The notes under the pieces were generated by a model. The model saw only the letters and a list, made by a program, of their open reading frames with translations. It made no database searches and was not told where the DNA came from. Positions 43,263 through 51,045 of a stretch of DNA of 64,000 bases are shown here, one piece after another. Both the position numbers and the translations under genes were made by a program. This DNA comes from Acidaminococcus massiliensis (GTDB lineage Bacteria > Bacillota > Negativicutes > Acidaminococcales > Acidaminococcaceae), in the NCBI RefSeq assembly GCF_900095825.1, contig NZ_LT608315.1, forward strand, positions 510,318 through 574,317, given 5' to 3'. Positions within the stretch are counted from its first letter, which is position 1. Every line of letters starts with the position of its first letter.

Positions 43263-44654
43263 CTAGCTGTACAGATCTTCCACTCCCAACAGGAGGGCTC
43301 CTTCCCTGGCTGCCCTTTCTTTAACCGGTTGGGTATAGCCTCCCTTGCTGAAAAACAGCAGATATTTTTCACGGATCTGGGGAAATGCCAGGGTGGCAGT
43401 GAGCAAATCTTCGTATTCCTCCATGGGCAGCGGCCGATTCCTGTATTTGCATTCGCAGAAAAGGCCTCGGGTCCCGGTCCGGTCCAAGGCCAGGATATCC
43501 ACATCATCCTGCTGCCGCAGCACTGGATTGTTCCCCCACCATTTACCTATCTTGGCCGGAACGAAAGGCAGTTTTCCCGCTCGGGCTTTATCCTGGAGAT
43601 ACTGCTTGCAAATCCGTTCAAACACAGGCCCCATATAATCCGGAAGGTTTTCCATGATTTCACGGGCTGCCTCTTTTTCTCCCAACAATTGATTGTAATT
43701 CTCCCGGCTGAACACAAACCGATACCAGAAGGTGTAAAAGAAATCCGTCAGTTCATAAATCCCCTTTCTGCTCCGTTCCGGCTCTCCGCAGGGAACGGTC
43801 CGCTGCACCAGCCGCAGGGTCTGGAGTACCTGCAGGTATTTGCTGCATTTTTCATTGGATTCATGGATCCGGTCCCCGATCCGGGTCACCTGATTGGCCC
43901 CATTTGCGATGGCCTCCAGGATGCTGTTATAAACCCCCGGTTCCCGCAGTTCCATCCGCAGGAGCATCTGGGGTTCGTCATGAAGAAAAGCATTGGGAGA
44001 AAGGATTTTCCGAGCAATGTTCTCTTCCAAGGACAGCCCGGGATCAAAGGCCCGAAGATACCGGGGAATCCCCCCCAGGATCCCGTAAGCCAGAAGCTGC
44101 TGTCCCGGATCCCAATTAGGAAAAAAAGCAGCGGCTTCCCAATAGGAAAAAGGCTGGACTTCCATCTGTCCGGTAATCCGTCCGTAAAGAGGACTCTGGT
44201 ATCCCATGATCTCATTGACCATGAAGCTGACACTGGAGCCGCAAAGGATCAGAAAAATATTCTTCCCTTCCCAGGCATGGTCGATCACATGCTGAAAAAT
44301 GCTTTTAATGGAAGGATTCTGCCCAGCCAGAAACGGAAACTCATCGATGATGAGAACGGTTTTTTCTTGGGGATTGACCCGAGCGGTAATGAAATCCAGG
44401 GCCTGTTCCCAACCCTCAAAAGGAGCCACCGGACTGCCCAGCAGCCGGGTCTGGATCAAACGGGAAAAATCCTGGAGGTTCAGGGCATCATTCTTTTCCT
44501 GGGCCGAGAAAAACAGACAAGGGTGCCTGTGGGCAAATTCTTGGAGTATGGTGGTTTTCCCTACCCGACGGCGGCCATACATCACCAAAAACTGGAATCC
44601 CTTCGTTCCATAGGCTTCTTCCAGTACCGAAAGTTCTTTTTCCCGTCCGATCAT
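43263..44654 (-). CDS. AAA+/STAND-like ATPase with DUF234-type nuclease-like C-terminus
   Basis: This 463-residue protein is of the archaeal-type ATPase_2 group. It has Walker A GRRRVGKTT near residues 26-34, Walker B VLIIDEFPF near 100, sensor CGSSVSFM near 140, a winged-helix middle (about 230-320), and a C-terminal PD-(D/E)xK-like domain. The latter contains DDVDILALDRTGTRGLFCECKYR, with the Asp and the Glu-x-Lys expected of a nuclease fold. These proteins are common in anaerobes and archaea; their role is unsettled (mobile-element, toxin-like or DNA maintenance). The promoter region is unusual: three tandem 14-bp palindromes directly upstream. Confidence 0.86.
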   Translation of the reverse strand: MIGREKELSVLEEAYGTKGFQFLVMYGRRRVGKTTILQEFAHRHPCLFFSAQEKNDALNLQDFSRLIQTRLLGSPVAPFEGWEQALDFITARVNPQEKTVLIIDEFPFLAGQNPSIKSIFQHVIDHAWEGKNIFLILCGSSVSFMVNEIMGYQSPLYGRITGQMEVQPFSYWEAAAFFPNWDPGQQLLAYGILGGIPRYLRAFDPGLSLEENIARKILSPNAFLHDEPQMLLRMELREPGVYNSILEAIANGANQVTRIGDRIHESNEKCSKYLQVLQTLRLVQRTVPCGEPERSRKGIYELTDFFYTFWYRFVFSRENYNQLLGEKEAAREIMENLPDYMGPVFERICKQYLQDKARAGKLPFVPAKIGKWWGNNPVLRQQDDVDILALDRTGTRGLFCECKYRNRPLPMEEYEDLLTATLAFPQIREKYLLFFSKGGYTQPVKERAAREGALLLGVEDLYS

Positions 44655-44675
44655 ATCCTTCCCCCCTTAAAAAAT

Positions 44676-44719
44676 ATACTCGTAAGTATTATACTTACGA
44701 GTATTATACTTTAAAGTAT
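44676..44719. repeat. Three tandem 14-bp palindromic units, 15-bp period
   Basis: ATACTCGTAAGTAT (44676-44689), ATACTTACGAGTAT (44691-44704) and ATACTTTAAAGTAT (44706-44719) are separated by single T residues. Units 1 and 2 are also reverse complements of each other. Located between the MalY/PatB stop codon and the ATPase start, this is a candidate multimeric operator for the ATPase gene. Confidence 0.88.
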
Positions 44720-44720
44720 A

Positions 44721-45905
44721 TTATTTTTCAAGAGAAGCAAACGCCGCCTTCAGCTGCTGGAAGGCCTTTTCCACTGTGGACCGGGGACAGGCCATATTGA
44801 ACCGTTCGAACTGGGCGGTAGCCGGTCCGAAGATCTTCCCGGAATCCAGCCACAGTTTGGCCTCATCAGTAACCAAGTGTTCCAATTCATCATCAGAGAG
44901 TCCGTAGCCGGAAAAATCGATCCACACCAGATAGGTCCCTTCCGGCTCCACAAAGGTGGCTTTGGGGAAATTTTCCTTCACGAAATCCCGGACCCAGGCG
45001 ATGTTCCCGGCAATGTACTCCACCAGTTCCTTCACCCATTCATCCCCTTTGGTGTAGCAGCTCTTCACCGCCACCTGGCCCATGATGCTGCCCTGGCTGT
45101 AGCCGGCGGCGGCGTTGGCCTTCCGGTATCTCCGGCGGAGTTCTTTATTGGGGATAATGATATTCCCGGGCTGGAGTCCCGCCACATTGAAGGTCTTGCT
45201 GGGGGAGTTGAAAACAACCAGGTTGTCTCTGTACTTTTCATCCAGGGCCAGGAAGCTGGTAAAATGGTGGGGCGCATAGACGAAGTCGCAGTGGATCTCA
45301 TCGTCCAAGATGATCACGTTGTGTTTCAAGCAGATATCCCCCATCCGGGTCAGCTCTTCTTTGGTCCATACCCGTCCTGCCGGGTTGTGGGGGCTGCACA
45401 GCAGGAATACTTTTACATTGTTATCTTCGATTTTCTGCTCAAAATCAGTGAAGTCTATGGTATATTTTCCATTTTCATAATGGAGCTGGCTATTGACGAA
45501 CTTCCGGCCATTGTCTTCGATCACTTCTCTGAAGGGGTAGTACACCGGCTGCTGGATCAGCACTGCATCCTCCGGCTCCGTGAATGCCTTCACCCCAGTG
45601 GCCAAGCCATAGACCACGCCGCAGCCCAGGGTCACCCATTCCGGCTGGATATGGTAGCCGTGATGGACGGAGAACCACCGGTCCAGCGCTGCGTAATATT
45701 CGGCATCCGGATCCGTATAACCGAAGATCCCGTGGTCGATCCGTTTGTGGAAGTCAGCCAGGATCTCTTCCGGCAGGGCAAAATCCATATCCGCCACCCA
45801 CATAGGCAAAAGATCCGTGCGTCCCTTCCGCTGCATGCCGAAGTCATATTTCAGGCAGCTGGTGTTCTTCCGGTCGATGATCTGGTCAAAATTGTATTTC
45901 CCCAT
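44721..45905 (-). CDS. MalY/PatB-family PLP enzyme, copy 2
   Basis: This fold-type I PLP enzyme has 394 residues, with WVADMDFALPEEI, CSPHNPAGRVWT, DDEIHCDFV and Schiff-base Lys in SPSKTFNVAGLQ. It is paralogous to 38402-39592 and closer to canonical PatB/MalY (start MGKYNFDQIIDRKNT). Expected activity is cystathionine or cysteine-S-conjugate beta-lyase, giving pyruvate, ammonia and a thiol. AAAGGAG supports ATG 45905. It has its own transcript; the 45906-46122 gap between it and the divergent phosphoesterase has no other gene. Confidence 0.9.
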   Translation of the reverse strand: MGKYNFDQIIDRKNTSCLKYDFGMQRKGRTDLLPMWVADMDFALPEEILADFHKRIDHGIFGYTDPDAEYYAALDRWFSVHHGYHIQPEWVTLGCGVVYGLATGVKAFTEPEDAVLIQQPVYYPFREVIEDNGRKFVNSQLHYENGKYTIDFTDFEQKIEDNNVKVFLLCSPHNPAGRVWTKEELTRMGDICLKHNVIILDDEIHCDFVYAPHHFTSFLALDEKYRDNLVVFNSPSKTFNVAGLQPGNIIIPNKELRRRYRKANAAAGYSQGSIMGQVAVKSCYTKGDEWVKELVEYIAGNIAWVRDFVKENFPKATFVEPEGTYLVWIDFSGYGLSDDELEHLVTDEAKLWLDSGKIFGPATAQFERFNMACPRSTVEKAFQQLKAAFASLEK

Positions 45906-46122
45906 AGTATCGCTCCTTTTTCCTAGTAAAAATCTATACAATATATCATACTGGATGGAGCCAGGGTTGGCAATGGAAAAGGCTTAAAGAAGGCTAAAAC
46001 AACATCTATCCTACGTTTGTAAGACATAAGTTGTTTATCCTATCCTGATCCAATCCATTCCAAAAGAATTTTTTCTCCCCTTTTCCAATCCTGCTATAAT
46101 AAAGCCATCTGAAAGGAGAAGA

Positions 46123-47097
46123 ATGATGATGAAAAAACGATGGTTTCTCATTACGGCGCTGCTCACGATGCTAGCCTGCATCCTGCCCATGGCCCCTATG
46201 GACCACACCGTCCAAGCTCGGCGTTACGAACGGATCGTTGTATGCAGCGATGTCCATTATGGCAGCAAGACCTTGGACCCGGACCTCCGGACCCGAAAAA
46301 TGAAGAACAAGGAGAACGCGGTCCGGGAAATCAACGGATGGGACGATGTGGACCTTTGTGTATTTACGGGAGATATGGTCCAGAAAACCGGCAGCTCGGC
46401 CGATTACAAGCTGGCCCGGAAACTGACGGACCGTGTCAAGAAGCCCAAGGAATTCCTAGCCGGGAACCATGAAGTCATCTACAGCAGTGAACTTTCCAGC
46501 ACCGGCCGTCTCCGGCCGGCAGATTCCTATGAACGGTTCCGGCATATGGAAGACTATGAAAAAAACTTCGGTCCCCTGTACCATTCCCGCAAGCTGGGAC
46601 AGTACTTCCTGCTGTTCCTTTCCCCGGATACCCTGGAAAGCAAGTATGCAGTGGAACTGTCCAAAGAACAGTTGGACTGGCTGAAGAAGGAACTGAAAGA
46701 CCATCGGCAGGAACCCACCTTGATTTTCTGCCATGCACCCGTTTCCGGCACCCTGCTCCCCGGCAGCAAGCTGGACAAACCCCGGAACTATGCCCAACCA
46801 GCCAAAAAACTCCAGAAGCTGCTCCAGGAAAATCCCCAGATCCTGCTTTGGGTTTCCGGCCACACCCACACCTCTCCCAAAAATCCCAGTTTCACCAATC
46901 CAGTAAACAAAATCACCGGAACAGAAATCCTGGATGTCCACAATCCCACCTGGGATGGGAAACAAGTCTGGACAAATTCCCTCTTCCTGTATCCGGAAAA
47001 AATTGAGATCCGTACCTACAGCCACAAAAAGCACCAGTGGCTGCTTCAACTAGACCGGACTGTGACGGTACCATGGGAAATGAGAAAGGGGGTGTGA
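46123..47097 (+). CDS. Secreted metallophosphoesterase
   Basis: This calcineurin-like phosphoesterase has 324 residues. It has an N-terminal signal peptide (Lys-Lys-Arg then a hydrophobic stretch, cleavage near VQARR), then the metal motifs in order: SDVH, FTGDM, GNHE, FCHAP and GHTH. All ligands for two metals are present. It acts outside the cytoplasm on an unknown phosphate ester. AAAGGAG lies just before three consecutive ATG codons, so the exact start could be 46123, 46126 or 46129. TATAAT at 46095-46100 is a likely -10 element. A GGGGGTGTGAA hairpin overlaps the stop codon (47088-47113). Confidence 0.9.
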   Translation: MMMKKRWFLITALLTMLACILPMAPMDHTVQARRYERIVVCSDVHYGSKTLDPDLRTRKMKNKENAVREINGWDDVDLCVFTGDMVQKTGSSADYKLARKLTDRVKKPKEFLAGNHEVIYSSELSSTGRLRPADSYERFRHMEDYEKNFGPLYHSRKLGQYFLLFLSPDTLESKYAVELSKEQLDWLKKELKDHRQEPTLIFCHAPVSGTLLPGSKLDKPRNYAQPAKKLQKLLQENPQILLWVSGHTHTSPKNPSFTNPVNKITGTEILDVHNPTWDGKQVWTNSLFLYPEKIEIRTYSHKKHQWLLQLDRTVTVPWEMRKGV

Positions 47098-47111
47098 AAA
47101 AATTCACACCC

Positions 47112-47256
47112 CCAGTCACGGATCGCGAGCCTGGATGTTGAAACCGTTGGTCCTTTTTCTATAGAATGATAAGACAAAATCGACAGAAATCTAGAAAACC
47201 GGATTTTCGGGTTCCGCCAAGAAGCTCGCGACTCACGGCTCGAGACCCGAGACCTC
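47112..47256. repeat. Degenerate CGAG/GTCACGG-type intergenic repeat
   Basis: GTCACGGATCGCGAGC near 47114-47130 and an opposing GCTCGCGACTCACGGC near 47223-47240 frame a low-complexity stretch that ends GAGACCCGAGACCTC. A related element is at 50894-51045. I see no coding content. It is followed at 47262-47285 by a GCTGCTGC/GCAACAGC hairpin that probably terminates the leftward gene. Confidence 0.5.
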
Positions 47257-47291
47257 AAAAGGGGAGCTGCTGCGCATGCAACAGCCCCTTC

Positions 47292-47822
47292 TTATAAAGT
47301 ACTGTAAACTGTTTTCTTCCCGCTTTTTTCCGGATTCTTTTGGATGGACGCGAAATAATGCTCCGTATCTTCCACCAGGCTGTTGGTGAGAAGGCTGCGG
47401 AAGGCTGCGGGTTCCATCCCCTGTCCTTGGACAGCGAATACATAATTCCCGGTTTCCCACCGGGCGGCGTAGGATTGCGGCCCAAGCTGGGCAATTTCCA
47501 TATTCGTCTCATTTATACGTTGCTTATGCCATTCCGCTCCATATATTCCACTTAATTCTTCTTTACTTATCTCTTTTTTCAAGGCTGTACGGATCCGCAC
47601 TTTGGCCTCTGGCTGTCCCAAACGAAGGAAAGATAAGTCTGCGGACCGTCCGCCGATTACAGAATATCCTTCAGGGGTGTACCCGGAATCTCGGCTGAGA
47701 GTCAGAGGCGCAAAACCCAGGACCCGGGCAGCGGAGCCATAGGTCCCGTAGCTGACTATGGGATTGGGGATCTGTTCCCGGCCGGTGGCAGGCGCCCCAG
47801 CCACCACACTGGAAGCTCCCAA
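47292..47822 (-). CDS. Hypothetical secreted protein, start codon unclear
   Basis: The product is about 176 residues from a TTG at 47822 and not assigned to a named family. It contains IPNPIVSYGTYGSAARVLGF and GYSVIGGRSADLSF, reminiscent of extracytoplasmic DUF4367-like domains. The open frame continues upstream of the TTG as KFSLKTKQLFAASVSLLILG, a convincing signal peptide, but no ATG, GTG or TTG begins it; only GTT AAG follows GAGGTCCT. Either a rare start codon is used or the start was mutated. If the upstream segment is translated the protein is exported and the true 5' end is near 47880. Confidence 0.65.
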   Translation of the reverse strand: MGASSVVAGAPATGREQIPNPIVSYGTYGSAARVLGFAPLTLSRDSGYTPEGYSVIGGRSADLSFLRLGQPEAKVRIRTALKKEISKEELSGIYGAEWHKQRINETNMEIAQLGPQSYAARWETGNYVFAVQGQGMEPAAFRSLLTNSLVEDTEHYFASIQKNPEKSGKKTVYSTL

Positions 47823-48143
47823 GATCAGCAGGGAGACGGATGCTGCAAAAAGCTGTTTCGTTTTGAGAGAGAACTTAACAGGACCTCATTTCGGATAAAA
47901 TAGAAAGGCATGCCTTCTGGATAAGTGTAGCACGGGAAGGAGAACCGGACAAGGCCAAAAAGAGTCATGGAAAAGGGGGAGGCACCGGGGGAAAGGAAAA
48001 GTGAGTAAAAAAAGTGCAGGAATTTGCAGAAAAAAAGGGATGGGCTGCTGCAGAAGCAGCAGCCCCTGTCTCTGGTCAACGGTCACTGGATGTAGAAAGA
48101 AACCCGCGGCTGGCTGCGTTTTCCTTCTTTTCCTTTTCCACGC
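47823..48143. other. Intergenic region with one strong hairpin, no gene
   Basis: This region has no supported coding sequence. GGGCTGCTGC-agaa-GCAGCAGCCC (48042-48065) is a perfect 10-bp stem. On the minus strand it is followed by ATCCCTTTTTTT, so it is an intrinsic terminator of the repeat family. Confidence 0.7.
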
Positions 48144-48178
48144 AAAAAAGAAGCTGTTGCCGGAGCAACAGCTTCTTT
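48144..48178 (-). terminator. tRNA-Val terminator
   Basis: AAGAAGCTGTTGC (48148-48160) and GCAACAGCTTCTT (48165-48177) form a perfect 13-bp stem with a T-run on the minus strand, 12 bp after the tRNA 3' end. Confidence 0.88.
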
Positions 48179-48189
48179 TCATTTTAAAT

Positions 48190-48266
48190 TGGTGGGATTA
48201 TGCGGATTCGAACCGTAGACCTCATCGATGTGAGCGATGCGCTCTAACCAACTGAGCTATAATCCC
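48190..48266 (-). tRNA. tRNA-Val (anticodon CAC)
   Basis: The minus strand folds as a cloverleaf: acceptor GGGATTA/TAATCCC, D-arm GCTC...GAGC, anticodon stem CATCG/CGATG with loop CTCACAT (anticodon CAC), variable loop AGGTC, T-arm with GGTTCGAATCC and one mismatched pair in the stem, and an encoded CCA. CAC reads GUG valine codons. Confidence 0.93.
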
Positions 48267-48311
48267 GATAAATTGTATTATACTCTTACTTGCCGCAGAA
48301 TGCAAGAGGAT

Positions 48312-49016
48312 TTATAAAAAAAGTCCTGCGCCCACGCCAGCCACCAGCAGCCCCGGCAGCATATTTCCCACTCGGATCTTCAGCAGATGGGTCATATTGA
48401 TCCCTACTCCCAGGATCATCAACCCGCCGCTGGCGGAAATCTCCTGGACCACGGTCTGGCTCATATAGGGACCCAGGATACCGGCCAACGCCGTTAGGAT
48501 CCCCTGATAGATCCCTACAGATAGGGCAGAGAACAAAACCCCGATACCCAGATTGGCGGCATAAATGATGCCGCTGAGCCCGTCGATCATGGCTTTGGTG
48601 TACAGGGTAGTGGCATCCCCGCTGAGCCCGTCCTGGATGGAGCCTACGATGGCCATGGCCCCTACACAGTACAGGAGGCTGGTGGACAGGAAGCCGTCTA
48701 CAAAAGCTTCCGTCCCTGCATCTCCCTGGCCTTTTGCCTTCTGGACTTTCCCCGCCAGCCAGGTACCGGCCTGTTCCAATTTTTCTTCAATGCCCAGGGC
48801 CTCCCCCAAAATAGAGCCGATCACCAGGCTGATGATGGTCAGGAGGATATGCTGCCCCTGGAGGGCCATCTGGATACCCAAGAGGATCACGCACAGGGCC
48901 AGTCCATAGATCACCGTTTCCTGGTATTTTTCTTTGATACCCCGGCCTACCAGGAGGCCGACCAGGCTGCCGCCTGCAATGGCGGCCACATTCACAAGGG
49001 TCCCGCTTCCAATCAT
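48312..49016 (-). CDS. DUF554 family membrane protein
   Basis: This 234-residue, strongly hydrophobic protein has about seven TM helices. It is recognised as DUF554 (YdfK-like) by GTLVNVAAIAGGSLVGLLVGRGI at the N-terminus, the EALGIEEKLE cytosolic patch and a central FVDGFLSTSLLYCVGAMAIVGS. The function is unknown; possibly an ion or small-solute channel. It follows parB by 10 bp on the same strand and is probably co-transcribed with parAB, a placement I recall from other Firmicutes. Confidence 0.88.
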   Translation of the reverse strand: MIGSGTLVNVAAIAGGSLVGLLVGRGIKEKYQETVIYGLALCVILLGIQMALQGQHILLTIISLVIGSILGEALGIEEKLEQAGTWLAGKVQKAKGQGDAGTEAFVDGFLSTSLLYCVGAMAIVGSIQDGLSGDATTLYTKAMIDGLSGIIYAANLGIGVLFSALSVGIYQGILTALAGILGPYMSQTVVQEISASGGLMILGVGINMTHLLKIRVGNMLPGLLVAGVGAGLFL

Positions 49017-49026
49017 CCTGCCCTCC

Positions 49027-50049
49027 TCAGACCGTAAAGGGACTGGCTTTTTTCCGGCCTCCGGTCCGCTCCGGTCCTTTCAGCAGATCATAGAGCCGTT
49101 CCAGATCCTCCGGACCGTAATATTCGATGAGGATCCGTCCTCCCCGCTCTTTCCGGGAAGGCTCGATCCTGACCCGGGTCCCCAGGTATTGGATAAGCTT
49201 TTCTTGGAACGCTTTGGTATCCACATCCATTTCCTCTGTGGAAGCGGCCAGGAGCTGATCCAAGCTTTTTTGCGGCTTTTTGGCAGACCGGTTCCCTTTG
49301 GCAGGAGGGATCAAGTTCTCTTCGGTCTGCATATAGATGTGATAGGGCTTGCCCTCCCGTTCTGCCTTGACCACTTCTTCCATGATACGGGCAGACCAGC
49401 CTCCCGCTGCCGCCCGCCGGGCCAGCTCCACCGCCTGTTCCGGTTTTGCCAGTCCCAGCAGAGGACGGATTTGACCCACGGACAGTTTTCCTGCCGATAC
49501 CATTTCCGCCACTTCCGGAGGCAGTTTCAGCAGCCGGAGGGCATTGGCCACCGCAGCCCGGCTCTTGCCCAGTTTCCGGGCCGCTTCTTCCTGGGTAAGC
49601 TGCAGGGATGCCATGAGATGCTGGATGCCCCGGGCTTCTTCCATGGGATCCAAATCGCTGCGCTGCATGTTTTCCACCAGCGCCACTTCCATCATGGCGG
49701 CGTCGTCATAGTCTCGTACCACCACCGGGACCTGGTCCAGGCCCGCTGCTTTGGCTGCCCGCCAACGCCGTTCCCCGGCCACGATTTCATACTGCCGGCC
49801 CTTTTTCCGGACGATCAACGGTTGGATCACACCGCTCTGCCGGATGCTCTCTTCCAGTTCCTTCAGCTGGTCCGGATCAAAAGTCTTCCGGGGCTGGTAG
49901 GGATTGGGTTTCAGGTTCTTTACGGGGACTTTTCCCACCTGTTCCCCCGCTTTCTTTTCTTCCACCACAGGCGCCGGTGTCTTCTGTTTCCGGACACCGA
50001 ACATCTTATCCAGCCCGTTCGTGCCCAGGCCGCTTTTTTTACCTGCCAT
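49027..50049 (-). CDS. parB: Chromosome partitioning protein ParB
   Basis: This CTP-dependent parS-binding clamp has 340 residues: an N-terminal ParA-interacting Lys/Arg-rich tail, a ParB N-domain (NPYQPRKTFDPDQLKELEESI, GERRWRAAKAAG, VALVENMQRSDLDPMEEARG), and the HTH motif (LTQEEAARKLGKSRAAVANALRLL). The linker is Lys-rich and the C-terminal dimerisation domain ends GRILIEYYGPEDLERLYDLL. It overlaps the 3' end of parA by 11 bp. A consensus parS for it lies at 54249-54264. Confidence 0.96.
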   Translation of the reverse strand: MAGKKSGLGTNGLDKMFGVRKQKTPAPVVEEKKAGEQVGKVPVKNLKPNPYQPRKTFDPDQLKELEESIRQSGVIQPLIVRKKGRQYEIVAGERRWRAAKAAGLDQVPVVVRDYDDAAMMEVALVENMQRSDLDPMEEARGIQHLMASLQLTQEEAARKLGKSRAAVANALRLLKLPPEVAEMVSAGKLSVGQIRPLLGLAKPEQAVELARRAAAGGWSARIMEEVVKAEREGKPYHIYMQTEENLIPPAKGNRSAKKPQKSLDQLLAASTEEMDVDTKAFQEKLIQYLGTRVRIEPSRKERGGRILIEYYGPEDLERLYDLLKGPERTGGRKKASPFTV

Positions 50050-50803
50050 GACGCTTCACCTCCCGTGCCAGAGCTCTGTAGGCCTCTGCCGCCTTGCCGT
50101 GAGGGTCGTAGACCGTAATGGGCTGCCCGTAGCTAGGTGCTTCCCCCAGCCGCACGGAACGTGGGATCATGGTTTTATACACCAAATCGGGAAAATGTTC
50201 CCGGACCTGGGCCACCACATCATTGGACAGATTGGTCCGGCTGTCCGTCATGGTCATGACGATTCCCTCGACAGCCAAATCTGGATTGGTGGACTGCCGG
50301 ATCCGGTCCACAGTGGACAGCAACTGGGAGACCCCTTCCAGGGCATAGAATTCACATTGGATGGGGATCAGGACGCTGGCAGCGGCTGTCAGGGCATTGA
50401 CCGTCAAGAAGCTCAGAGAAGGCGGGCAATCGATGATGATAAAATCATAATTGTACGTAATTTTGGACAGATGTTTTTTCAAGGCATTGGCTGGATTCTT
50501 TTTTTCGATCAGATCGATTTCCGCCCCGGCCAAGTTCATGGTGGCCGGTGCCACCCACAGATTTTTCCATTCTGTGGGCTGGATGATTCCATCCATTTCT
50601 GTATTGTTGATCAGCACATCATACATGCAGCGGGACAGACTGCTCTTATCGATGCCCAGACCGCTGGTGGCGTTTCCCTGGGCGTCCAGATCCACCAGCA
50701 AGGTCTTCTTCCGGCCTTCAGCCAGACAGGCAGCCAGATTGATGCTGGTGGTGGTCTTTCCCACCCCGCCCTTCTGGTTGGCCACAGCAATGACTCGGGT
50801 CAT
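50039..50803 (-). CDS. parA: Chromosome partitioning ATPase ParA (Soj)
   Basis: This deviant-Walker ATPase of 254 residues has KGGVGKTTTSINLAA at the N-terminus (signature Lys and P-loop), switch regions DLDAQGNATSGLG and IIDCPPSLSFLTVNAL, and a C-terminal Arg-rich DNA-binding surface. It acts with ParB and parS in origin segregation. ATG 50803 follows AAAGGAG; the longer frame is rejected. It is first in the parA-parB-DUF554 transcript; TACAAT on the minus strand near 50850 may be its -10. Confidence 0.96.
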   Translation of the reverse strand: MTRVIAVANQKGGVGKTTTSINLAACLAEGRKKTLLVDLDAQGNATSGLGIDKSSLSRCMYDVLINNTEMDGIIQPTEWKNLWVAPATMNLAGAEIDLIEKKNPANALKKHLSKITYNYDFIIIDCPPSLSFLTVNALTAAASVLIPIQCEFYALEGVSQLLSTVDRIRQSTNPDLAVEGIVMTMTDSRTNLSNDVVAQVREHFPDLVYKTMIPRSVRLGEAPSYGQPITVYDPHGKAAEAYRALAREVKRHGR

Positions 50804-50861
50804 AGGGTCCACTCCTTTCCTTATTTCCTTTGGGACACTGTAGGATATTGTAACATAGAAA

Positions 50862-50893
50862 TGAGGTTGTTGCACATATAAGCAACAACCTCA
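50862..50893 (-). terminator. GTTGC-family hairpin upstream of parA
   Basis: TGAGGTTGTTGC (50862-50873) and GCAACAACCTCA (50882-50893) form a perfect 12-bp stem; the T-run is weak. It lies about 145 bp beyond the pepT stop and overlaps the parA promoter region, so it may end the pepT transcript before parA. Confidence 0.68.
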
Positions 50894-51045
50894 GGTCACG
50901 AGCTATGAGTTGCGGGTCACGGGCTTGTTCCTGCAGCTCTTTCTGTCTTTTTCTTTTCAAAAGAACGGCAATGCAGTTATTCCCTGACTCCAGGACAGTA
51001 CCAACTATCCCATACCAACAAGCCCGGGATTCACGGCCCTAGATC
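50894..51045. repeat. Second copy of the GTCACG/CGAG-type intergenic repeat
   Basis: GGGTCACGGGCTTGTT near 50911-50928 opposes AACAAGCCCGGGATTCACGGC near 51018-51040 as an inverted pair. A GTCACGAGC start resembles the element at 47112-47256. It abuts, and slightly overlaps, the pepT stop codon. No coding content seen. Confidence 0.5.

Noticed and set aside
47825-48079. 84-codon minus-strand frame rich in Phe, Ser and Cys
   Set aside because: It spans a terminator hairpin, lacks a ribosome site and has no plausible domain.
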